From positions 520,682 through 584,681 of the forward strand of contig JXTC01000058.1 of the NCBI GenBank assembly GCA_002914845.1: DNA of 64,000 nucleotides, written 5' to 3'. Every line of letters starts with the position of its first letter. The stretch's first letter is position 1. This stretch comes from Trema orientale (taxonomy: Eukaryota; Streptophyta; Magnoliopsida; Rosales; Cannabaceae). Under the pieces are notes generated by a model. That model worked only from the letters and a program-made list of their open reading frames with translations. It made no database searches and was not told where the DNA came from. Positions 1 to 9,700 of the stretch are shown one piece after another. The translations under genes and the position numbers were made by a program.

Positions 1-1
1 T

Positions 2-901
2 CTAGGCTTGAGATGGACTTTCCTTGATTCACTTACTAATTCAGTTGGTGGCCTTGTGTATTTGGAGACTTTGGATGTCAAGCACACCAACATTACCACT
101 TTGTCTACTTCAATTTGGAAGGCAAAGAACCTTAGACATCTCTACATGAATGAAGTACATTTCGACGTGTCGATTCAGAAACGCCCTACTGGCTCACTGG
201 CCAACTTGCAGACCTTATGGGGCCTATCAATTAAGAACACAAGCCTTGTTGTGAATTGGCTAAGTAAATTGGTTGGCCTCAGAAAATTGGGGTTGACATG
301 CCACTCAACAACAGTGCAGGCCATTGCCGACTGGATTTCGAAGCTTACCAATCTTCAGTCCTTAAAGTTGAGATCAATCGACGAATTCGGTCAACCTTCA
401 AATCTCAAGTTTGCTAACATGACAATGCACCACAAGCTCACTGACTTGTATTTGCTTGGAGTTTTGCCAAAATTAGCTGCTGATGAAGTACTTCAGTTCC
501 CACCAAACTTGAAAATCCTCACATTGTCTGGATCACAACTAGGCGAAGACTCGATAAGAATCCTGGGAAAGCTTCCTCAACTCAACATCCTTAGGCTTTT
601 TGGTCAGTCATATTCAGGTGCAAAAATTGTATGCCGTTGTGGTGACTTTCCAGAACTTGTTGTACTGAAACTGTGGATGCTTGAAGAGCTGAAGGAATGG
701 AAGGTAGAGAAAGGAGCAATGACCCGTCTTAAAGAGTTAGAGATCAGATGCTGCGGAAACTTGGAACATGTAGAGGGATTGGAGCACCTAACGACCTTGA
801 AAGATTTGACCCTAACAAATATGCCACCGGATATTGTACTTAATGTTAAAGCAAGCATGGACGAGGCTTTATCTCTCACAGTAAATGAGTGGAAATTTTG
901 A
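2..901 (+). CDS. NLR disease-resistance protein, C-terminal LRR part (5' end outside window)
   Basis: The frame is open from base 2 to a TGA at 899-901, and the true start lies upstream of the window, so this is a 3' fragment of about 299 codons. It reads as irregular leucine-rich repeats. Repeated L-x-x-L-x-L units occur, such as the stretch around LVYLETLDVKHTNI and the one around LTNLQSLKLRS. The layout is typical of the C-terminal LRRs of coiled-coil NB-LRR (RPM1/RPP13-like) intracellular immune receptors, where this region takes part in effector recognition and autoinhibition. No NB-ARC motif is in the window, so the NLR assignment is by LRR style. A non-NLR LRR protein is possible but less likely. 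No internal stop or frameshift is seen, and the last codons form a plausible natural C-terminus. Confidence 0.8.
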   Translation, partial: LGLRWTFLDSLTNSVGGLVYLETLDVKHTNITTLSTSIWKAKNLRHLYMNEVHFDVSIQKRPTGSLANLQTLWGLSIKNTSLVVNWLSKLVGLRKLGLTCHSTTVQAIADWISKLTNLQSLKLRSIDEFGQPSNLKFANMTMHHKLTDLYLLGVLPKLAADEVLQFPPNLKILTLSGSQLGEDSIRILGKLPQLNILRLFGQSYSGAKIVCRCGDFPELVVLKLWMLEELKEWKVEKGAMTRLKELEIRCCGNLEHVEGLEHLTTLKDLTLTNMPPDIVLNVKASMDEALSLTVNEWKF

Positions 902-2345
902 TCACTGCAGGTTAATCTTCTTATGCAATCTCAAACCAAAAAGAAGATAAAGCTGGGCCATATGATTAATAAACATGTTTTGCTTCCTAGGTGTAATGTA
1001 ACATGTTGTATAAAAGTGTTTATGTATGTTGTATGTAAGAGTGATTCATGAGTTACACGCAAATAAACCTAGTATTCCTTTGAAATTTCCCTGACTTATG
1101 ATCTTACTGTCTGTATTGTTTAACTATTATTGATTTTCTCAGTTATGACTTATTTTGCTAAGAAGTTCAGCAAATCGTTAGTAAGATTGCTTACAATTAC
1201 ATATACTTTTACTGTCAAACTAGCAAAATTTTGGGCATTAAAAGGTGACTATTATATGGTTCTCAATCTAGTAGTAATTTTTTTAACTTATTTATAAGTA
1301 TTTTTTTTTAACTTTTGGATCATTGATCTAACGATTATTATATACTTTGAATAGTTAAAAAAATAATAAAAATAAATATTTATTATTTAATATTTTTCAT
1401 TTTTTTTATTATGAAAAAACGTACATGATTAATTTTTTTTAATATAAACAATAATACGTGACTAATTTTAATTAGTCATAATAATATCTATAAATATCTA
1501 TAAAAAGTTAAAAAAAAAAAAAAAATTACCGGATTGGTGCCATATATATATACATATATTAAAGGGCTACTACTATCGTCAAAACTGGCTAGTAAGTTTG
1601 GTTAAATCAACACCTCCCTCAAGAATCTTGGATCCTAGGAATGATAATTTCAATGACAAGACTCACGTTGTTTCTCATCCAGATTTGGTGGGAGGGGCTG
1701 GGTGAGAGTACTGGAGATTGTTTTCTAAATAATTACTATAGCACGACTGAAACGAGAAGAAATTCAGAAAAAGAAACGCTAAAACTAAAACGAAAAAAAA
1801 AAAAGAAAAAAAAGAGAAAAAAAAAGACAGCAAGTTGGAAAAATTAGGACTATGTTGTCCATTCAAATACATGCCCCACAAGTCCACTCTATGCAGTTGT
1901 GACACTATATCTAGAAGAATTCAACTTTGTGAATTATTTTCCTAATAAATGGTGGATTGTCTAATTTTTTTTCTTTTTTAAAAAAAATGACAGAATAAGT
2001 TAAATAAAGGTCTGTCCTTTATGTCCTTTATTAGACTTGAGCGGATTAAAATGCACGTCACTACACCAATCTTCCACTTACATGTAAACAAAAAGATGCG
2101 TTTCTTATTCCAAAAAAAAAAAAAAAAAAGGGATGCGTTTCAATTTCAATATACCCTTCTCAAAAAACTACTTGGATCTCAGACTAAAGCCATAATGATA
2201 ACCAAAAGTGAGTTTATTGACTTTTACTGCTTTCTTTTGAGCGTAGGTGTTTTGTGCCTAGTTTTAGAAGTTTCAGTCAATCTTTTTTTGCTGTTATACT
2301 TCATGTAACTAAGAAGAAATTTTTGTTACAGTCTTTTGCAGCTTG
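902..2345. other. Intergenic DNA: NLR 3' flank and upstream region of the DUF4220 gene
   Basis: No coding region is convincing here. The first ~180 bases are probably the 3' UTR of the LRR gene. The stretch 1260-1560 is strongly AT-rich with homopolymer runs. A purine tract (A-runs broken by single G) lies at about 1790-1830, and another A-run at about 2110-2130. A pyrimidine-poor acceptor-like TTACAG at about 2327-2332, just before the next gene, suggests a 5'-UTR intron of that gene. Short open frames here translate to lysine- or phenylalanine-rich low-complexity sequence and are rejected. Confidence 0.6.
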
Positions 2346-2369
2346 ATGTATGTAAAGGGAAGAAGAGTC

Positions 2370-4493
2370 ATGGAGCTTTTTCCTGCTAGCTTGAGGGAAC
2401 TATGGAAAGACTGGGAACTACGTGTGATGGTTTTACTCAGCTTAAGCTTGCAGATAGTCTTGATCTTCTTCGGTAATCGCCGGAAATACTCGAGTAAGAT
2501 TTGGATTAGAATTGTTTTATGGTGTGCTTATCTGATGGCTGACTGGGTAGCCACTGTTGCTCTTGGTGTCATTTCAAACAATCTTGGTGATGTTATTGAA
2601 AGCATTGGCAAAGGTGAGTCTCTTGATGCTGATGCTGAGCTAACTGCTTTGTGGGCACCTTTTCTTTTGCTCCATTTGGGGGGTCCTGACACCGTTACAG
2701 CTTATTCATTGGAAGATAACGAGTTATGGTTGAGGCACTTAATGGGATTAGGAGTACAAACAGGGGTGGCTCTTTACATATTTCTTATGGCTTGGACTAG
2801 TTCTTCGCTCTCCATGTTGTCTATTCCGGTGTTCTGCGCTGGAATCATTAAGTATGGGGAGAGAACTTGGGTTCTCAGGTCAGCAAGTAATGAGAAATTC
2901 AGGGATTCCATGCTCACTCCTGCTGATCCTGGTCCCAACTACTCGAAATTCATGCAGGAATATACGTTGAAACAGTTTGAGGGGTTTCATGTGACTGCTG
3001 ATGAGGTGATTGAGGCTCAGGTCCTTGAGAATCCCTTTTTAGTTGAGAATTACTCCATTCCTGATGCAGCAGAATTGGTCACTGCCCATGATTTGTTGCA
3101 CGTTTTCAAGCGCCTTTTTGTCGAACTCATCCTTGGTTTTGATGAGAGGGAAAAGAGTCGGTCTTTGTTCAGAGGGATTTCATTGGAAAAGGCTTTCAAA
3201 GTGGTTGAGATTGAACTTGGATTTGTGTATGACATGCTGTATACCAAAGCTACAGTTATATATTTACTCCAAGGGTGTTGTCTCCGGTTCATCAGCTTTG
3301 TTTGCACCTTAGGTGTGTTAGTTTTCTTCTCTCTGGCTGATCATAATCAAACACACATTGATTTGATGATAACATATTTACTGATGTATGTTGCTGTATT
3401 TTTAGAGGTTTATGCAACATTTCTGTTAATATCCTCTGACTGGACCAATCTTTGGTTGACTAAGCATGCGAACACCTACGTTCGTCGAGTCATCACTCGT
3501 CTACAGCTACCTAACAAAAATTCCAGGTGGTCAAATTCCATGGCACAGTTCAATGCTTTGAGCTTTTACCTCAAAATAGAGAAACCCACATTCTCTTATC
3601 GAATCCAAAAGATTCTCTGCCTCGATAAAATGCTACAAAAACTACGGTATACGAAATATAAGCAAGTGTCCAATGATTTGAGACAGCTGATTTTTGACCA
3701 TCTCAAAGAGAAATCTGAGCATCTTACTGCAGCACCAGGTATTGTGGCATCAGATATCAGGACCATGGTTATCTGTCGAGGAGGGCGGGTACTAGAAAAG
3801 TATAATTGCACTGAACTAGATTGGAGCATCAAGGTGGAGTTCGATCAAAGCATTCTGATGTGGCACATTGCTACATATCTTTGTTTCTACATAGATGATA
3901 CAGAAATCCCAGTGCCAAAATGTAAATTGAGCAAAAGGATATCACAATATATGGTATATCTCCTCGTGATGCGCCCTTTCATGTTGCCAGTGGGGATTGG
4001 AATGATCCGATTTCGAGATACTCAAGCTGAGGTTACCAAATTCTTTGAAGAACACATGTCCGTATCAGATAATACTAATACTCATTCTCATACTCATAGT
4101 AAACTACCTGTGAACTTTTTCTCTTGGACTAAAAAGAGGTCCAAGTTAGATAGATCCCAAGCCTGCAATATGTTGCTCAAAGTCAATACTGCAGTTCCAG
4201 CTGTGAAAGTCAAAGGGGACAAAAGCAAATCTGTGTTGTTCGATGCGTGCAGGCTTGCATCGGAGCTTCAAGCCATATCTGATAAGTGTAAGATGTGGGA
4301 AATGATTAGTGAAGTTTGGGTGGAGATGCTTGCCTATGCTGCTAGCCAGTGCAGAGGGAATTATCATGCTCAGCAGCTGAGAAGGGGTGGAGAGCTTCTC
4401 ACCCATGTATGGCTTTTGATGGCTCATTTTGGTTTAACTGAACAGTTCCAAATATCCCAGGGCCATGCCAGAGTTAAACTTATAGTGAAATGA
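2370..4493 (+). CDS. DUF4220/DUF594 multi-pass membrane protein
   Basis: This is a single uninterrupted exon of 707 codons. The N-terminal half is DUF4220. Hydrophobic segments lie near residues 19-35 and 46-68, and the family hallmark LLLHLGGPDTVTAYSLEDNE follows at about residues 103-122. Further hydrophobic stretches occur near 136-160, 305-325 and 335-355. The C-terminal ~60 residues match DUF594, with AQQLRRGGELLTHVWLL near the end. The family is large and plant-specific, and its biochemical function is unknown. I chose the ATG at 2370 because its context is good (G at -3, G at +4) and because homologs begin close to this point. An in-frame ATG at 2346 has a poor context and would add eight residues. 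An acceptor-like TTACAG shortly upstream suggests an intron in the 5' UTR. The gene follows an NLR gene in the same orientation, but nothing ties the two functionally. Confidence 0.9.
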   Translation: MELFPASLRELWKDWELRVMVLLSLSLQIVLIFFGNRRKYSSKIWIRIVLWCAYLMADWVATVALGVISNNLGDVIESIGKGESLDADAELTALWAPFLLLHLGGPDTVTAYSLEDNELWLRHLMGLGVQTGVALYIFLMAWTSSSLSMLSIPVFCAGIIKYGERTWVLRSASNEKFRDSMLTPADPGPNYSKFMQEYTLKQFEGFHVTADEVIEAQVLENPFLVENYSIPDAAELVTAHDLLHVFKRLFVELILGFDEREKSRSLFRGISLEKAFKVVEIELGFVYDMLYTKATVIYLLQGCCLRFISFVCTLGVLVFFSLADHNQTHIDLMITYLLMYVAVFLEVYATFLLISSDWTNLWLTKHANTYVRRVITRLQLPNKNSRWSNSMAQFNALSFYLKIEKPTFSYRIQKILCLDKMLQKLRYTKYKQVSNDLRQLIFDHLKEKSEHLTAAPGIVASDIRTMVICRGGRVLEKYNCTELDWSIKVEFDQSILMWHIATYLCFYIDDTEIPVPKCKLSKRISQYMVYLLVMRPFMLPVGIGMIRFRDTQAEVTKFFEEHMSVSDNTNTHSHTHSKLPVNFFSWTKKRSKLDRSQACNMLLKVNTAVPAVKVKGDKSKSVLFDACRLASELQAISDKCKMWEMISEVWVEMLAYAASQCRGNYHAQQLRRGGELLTHVWLLMAHFGLTEQFQISQGHARVKLIVK

Positions 4494-5450
4494 GAACTAA
4501 TGCTGCCATTTTTCAACAAAGAATTACAAGTTCTGCTTTTATATTTGCCTTATAATTAACACAGTATCATATATCTATTCAACATCTTTATTGTAAGGGA
4601 ATTGAGGGCTGTAAAGGCATATAATATTAGACAAGTGACAACACTTGCTAGTTGCTAGTGTATTCCATGACTAGATGATTGATCTCTACAAGCATGGTAG
4701 AACAGAAGGAACAAAAAGCAAATCAATGGACAGTGATAAGCTGTATTATTTTACTTTAAGCTTTATGCAGGTAATGTGCCACTACTTTTCATTATGTATG
4801 AGCTCATTGTTAAAAAGTACATATGACATTTCGCTAATTTTCGTGACATGGGTCATTCTGACTGGTTCTTAGGAGAGTTAGTGGACTAAGAATATAATGC
4901 TTTTCTCATCTCTGTGTCTGGTTTATAATCTCTGTTCTAAAGTCACCACCTAGATGTTGAGTGACTGCATTGCGCCTTGATGAAGTTGAACAGCCTAATT
5001 TTCAGAGAATTGGGACCTTATCTTTTGTATAGGCTTGTTTGAGTCCTATCTTTTCATTCAAAATATAACTTAAAAAAACAAGCCTGTTTCCCATAAATAC
5101 CCCGAAAAAGAAGAAAAATATTTGCAGGCTTGTTTCAAAATTTTCTCTATCTATCTCCAGTGATACCATCTATAAACCAAGTGTTTTAAAAAGTACTCAA
5201 CGATCATGCTTTATATATAGCTTGAATTCACAACTTAGCCCAAAAAAATAAAAAAATCGTACAATAGATTTAATAATCATATTAGCAAAAATAAATAAAT
5301 CACAACAAAAAAAAAATCAAACTTGTAAAGAAATAGCATAATTTTTCATTAAAAAAAGTCTCAATGATCTTTCTATTTGTATATTAACGCTAGTTTTTTC
5401 TTTTTTTCTTTTTTTGGAGATAATAATCCTTTCTCTATGAAAATGAAAAT
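4494..5450. other. Intergenic DNA downstream of the DUF4220 gene
   Basis: The first part is probably 3' UTR. The rest is AT-rich and I recognise no gene. A 65-codon open frame at 4675-4872 has no recognisable content and no splice context that would make it convincing. Confidence 0.6.
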
Positions 5451-5459
5451 TAGACATTT

Positions 5460-6240
5460 TCTTTAATAATATCAGGGATAATAACATTAATTTACCCTGA
5501 TTTTAAACTTTTCTGCGAAAAAATCCTGTCTTTTGAATATCTATAAAATAATACCTATGCTTTTAAATTTCTGCAAAATAATATTCTGATTTTTGAATTT
5601 TTGTAAAATAATATCCTCATTTTTGAATTCTGCAAATTAATACCCTAACATTTGAAATCCCTATAAATTTATAACCTTAATGCCCAATTAGTTGATTTTA
5701 ATAATAAAAAGATGGTATAGCCATCATCAACTTAATTAAAACTTATTAAACAATAATAAAATTTATGAAAAATATTTGTAGTTAGCTTATTTCTCTTTTC
5801 ATTTAGAAAAGAAAAGTAAAAAATTAGAACGAGATATAAAAATAGTTAATTGTAAAAAAAAAAAAAACATGAGAGGCAAAAAAATTTGTGTTTTTTTAGC
5901 AATTAACCAAAAAAGTAGTTATAAAATCATTTCCAATAATATACTAGTATATAAATATTTTTAATAAGTTAATGAGAGGTATTTGTATCTTTTAATATGC
6001 TTGTAGTATAAATATACAAAGAAAACATAAGCTGGGGGTATTAATTTACAGAAATCATAAATATCAGGTATTAATTTTCAGAATTCAAAAGTGAGTGCAT
6101 TAATGCAGTAATCGTAAATGTGAGGGTATTAATTTGCAGAATTTCAAAGTGAGAATATTAATTTATAAAAGTTCAAAAGATAGGATTTTTTTTGTAAAAA
6201 AAGTTAAAAAATAAGAGTATTTTTTCGTGATTAACCGTAT
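5460..6240. repeat. Fold-back (inverted) repeat with arms made of degenerate ~30-nt units
   Basis: The left arm (about 5460-5690) repeats a unit like TTTTGAATTCTGCAAATTAA followed by TACCCT. The right arm (about 6010-6240) carries the reverse complement of such units, for example GGTATTAATTTGCAGAATTT. Read from the outside in, the arms also share the outer blocks (C)GAAAAAATCCT... and GGTTAATCACGAAAAAATAC.... The middle is AT-rich with no reading frame. This layout suggests a non-autonomous DNA transposon or fold-back element lying 500-1300 bp upstream of NUP107. I could not define a clean target duplication, so the exact ends and superfamily are uncertain. Confidence 0.6.
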
Positions 6241-6589
6241 GTAATAATAAACCGGAATTCAAGTGCATGACAAAAATATAAATAATTTTGTCACGTACTA
6301 CATAAGAAAATTATTACTTATTATATGATTAGATTGAAATGTATTACTATTCTAAAAAAAATTGTAATGTGTTACATGAAACGACAATGTGTAGTGTATC
6401 TTAATATTTTCACAAATTAGTCTTTTCCAGAAAAAAAAAAAAAAAGATGAGAAGTATATTTTTAAAGCCTAGAGACATTTTTCTTATTAGAAAAAAACCA
6501 TAAATTTTAGTATTGTTATTACCTCCCGAATGCATGTCGTTTTTTGTGTCGTTGAACTTTTAAATCATTAAGTGTGAGCCTTTCAAAGG

Positions 6590-6759
6590 CAGTGTTCCAT
6601 AGTTCCATTCCATGCGTATGATTCCGACTCAAGTTTGGGGCTTCCCTTCTCTTCCCGCGCTCGAAGCTACTAGGCCTAGGCCCTAGGGTTTAAGCTTCAC
6701 CAACTTCTCACTCACTCATTCAAATTTAGGGTTTTTCAGTCCCCTCTTATTAATCGAGT
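6590..6759 (+). promoter_or_regulatory. NUP107 promoter / 5' UTR with telo-box motifs
   Basis: The 170 bases before the NUP107 start are less AT-rich than the surroundings. They contain two copies of TAGGGTTT (about 6684-6691 and 6727-6734), the reverse complement of the plant telo-box AAACCCTA. Telo-boxes are common near transcription starts of plant housekeeping, ribosomal and replication genes. I see no obvious TATA box close by, which fits a housekeeping promoter. The placement of the transcription start is inferred. Confidence 0.5.
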
Positions 6760-9700
6760 ATGGACGTCGAAATGGACGCTTCTCCAAGATACTTCGATCC
6801 CGAAGACCTTACTATCAGAGAGCGATTTCGCCGATACGGGTATGGGTCCATAACATTTTCATTTTCATTAGTTTTCCTACCCCCCTCTTTTTTTTTTTCA
6901 AAAAAAAAAAGTTATATATATATATATATTTTCTGGGACTTCGTGGTTTCTGGGTTTTGTTTGGAATTGCATGATTTCTATTGCATTCTTTAGTTTGAGC
7001 AGTATCAACTAATGTTTTTGAATTCAATCAATGGTGAATTTTTTTCCCCCTTTTTCTATTTTACTGGGTATATTTGGTTCTGTTCGTATATGGATTATGG
7101 TGCCTATGTTTATTGACTTGTTAGAACTCCGATTCTACTGAATTGGCTTTGAATTTATCAGCTTCAAATATCTAAAACTAGTTATTGTATTTGGTCAATT
7201 GTGCTCCTTTTGTGTTGTTGTTGTTGTTGTTGTGTGGATATCTTAGGAGTCAGGACTTAATGTACTTATGCAGGAAGAGACCCTCGGGTTCAGGCTTGTC
7301 GCCTCCCCAAGATTATTCACCTTCAAATTCGAAGTTCAGTGAAACGAGGTTCATCCATAGCCCGACGAATGCTGCACTTATTCTAGATAATATTAAACAA
7401 GAGGTTGAGAGCATGGATGCTGTTTATTCAGAAGGAACGCCTTTAAAATCATATTCTGCTTCAAAAAGGAGTTTGTCCAATGACGTTCATGGAGTCCCGG
7501 AAGTGGATGTTGGTTTTCATTCGGTTCGCTCTTCACTAAAATCGTTCAAACGAGAGGACGAGTCACTGGCCGATGGTGGAGATACAACATTTACTTTTTT
7601 TGCATCTCTACTCGATTCTGCTATTCAAGGTGTTTAAATTAGACCTATGTTTAGATGAATCTTCACTTTCCTTCCCTCCACCAATATTTACTTTTTTTGC
7701 ATCTCTACTCGATTCTGCTATTCAAGGTGTTTGAATTAGACCTATGTTTAGATGAATCTTCATTATCCCACCTCCCACAACCATTAATAGTGACATGTTC
7801 AAGTTCAGAAATATATTTCTTGTGATGTCAAAGTAGTCTTTGTTGTTGTTTTAACTAATGCTGCAGTATCCTCTTAATCAAGATTGGCAGATGTTAATTT
7901 ATAACTATCAACATCATTGGTTTCCTGTACATTATCTTAGCAGGGTTTATGCCTATTCCGGACCTTATTCTAAGATTTGAGGAATCGTGCCGGAATGTGT
8001 CTGAGACTATTAGGTTTGTTTCCTACAATTGCTAAAGTAGTAGTAGTGCAACAGTAAATTCATGTGTGATATTTGACTGGTATATTGGTCATTCTAAATT
8101 AGTATTACTGCTTGTTCTTTAATTTAGCAGGCAATATTCCTAATGATTTTGTTTGTTGATTTGTTTATTTTATTATAAGATTTGGGAAACAAACAAAGCA
8201 AAAAAAGGAACGGAAAAGAGTTTTCAGTGAAATTGTCATATATTTGACATAATTCCTTAATATCTTTTTCCTATTGAATGAAAATATTTGTTCCTTTTGA
8301 TGACTTCTTGATTGCATGTCTTGGAATTGCTTCTATAGGTATGGCTCCAATTTTCGGCACCGGGTTGTGGAGGACAAGTTAATGAGGCAAAAGGCCCAGT
8401 TGCTGCTTGATGAGGCTGCTTCGTGGTCCCTCCTGTGGTACCTTTATGGGAAAGGAAATAAGCTCACCTTTAGTAAATTTATGCTAGAATTATGTCCCTT
8501 TGTATGTGCGTGCACACACATACACACAAATATATGGAGGGAAATAGAAGATACTGGAAGCATTGAAATTTTCCAAAACATAATGGTTTCCAATGCTTTG
8601 ACTTGCCACTTATGTTGCTTTTCGTGTCCTATGTGTACCTTTGTTTTAAATTTGATGAAAAACGTATTACTGTCTATCATGTCTGTGATTAACTTTAAAG
8701 ATCGAAGTGAACAATATAATTGGAAGTTGTTGGTTTGTAAATATACCTATGAATCATGATATGATTTCGACTAATTTGCGGATACGAGGAATCCACAATT
8801 GTTTTGATGTGACAATCTCTGCATATAATTCTGTTCAGTGTGAAATCGTTCCTTATTCTGACAATTGATTGTGTGAAGGGTGCATTAGAAAAGAGTTTTG
8901 GTCTTTTATGGGCTATGGGTAAATATTTAATATCTAGTATTATAATCAATTGCATAGAGCACTGTATATATCACTTCCCTGGTTCGTTTTGGCTGGGTTT
9001 GGCTGTTATGAATCTCAACACATGAGCTTTGGGTTTTAAACCTGACACTTTTTCTTCTACTTGCAGGGACTGAAGATATTCCCAAAGAGCTCATCCTGGT
9101 AGTGCTTTAAAGATTTAAATAAAAAATTACATATTGTTTTTTTGGAAAAAATTGTTCACTTCAATTGTTTTTTTTTGTTTTTTCTTCTAGGGTAAAAACA
9201 CTAGAAGTGCATTGGATTGTCTATTCTAATTTAAATATGTTTGCTCATGACAGTTACCCCCAACATCACATTTGGAGGCTTGCCAGTTTGTAGCAGAGGA
9301 CCATAAGGCTCAATTATGCTTGCGGATTGTTCAATGGCTAGAAGGTTTAGCCTCCAAGGAACTCGTCTTAGAAAGAAAGGTTAACATTGTTGTTTTATGT
9401 TTCGGGTTCAGAACACATAGATTTGTTTTAAATTTAGTTAACTATTTCTTCATCCTCCTGAATGCATGCCCTAAGCTTTTTATTCCTGGAATATATCCAG
9501 TAAATAATTTGTAGGAAGTTTGAAAATGAGGCTTGTCCTTGACGAAGCTGTAAATTAATAATTATTCATGCCCTTGTTGGTAGCCTGCTATTAAAGATTC
9601 TTTTGTCCTTCATGTGGGCTTTGGTTTGCGTTCAAGGTATTGCAACATGATGTGATGTGCAGTTTAATTTCTGCTGGAAGGATACTGTATTGTGTCCCCT

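Noticed and set aside
1641..1847. Small Lys-rich frame upstream of the DUF4220 gene
   Set aside because: It is driven by A-runs with single G. It has no conserved content, and the opposite strand gives an equally meaningless Phe-rich frame.
8316..8759. 147-codon frame over NUP107 exon 4
   Set aside because: Only the first part is exon. The rest is read-through into intron 4, with codon use and content unlike protein.
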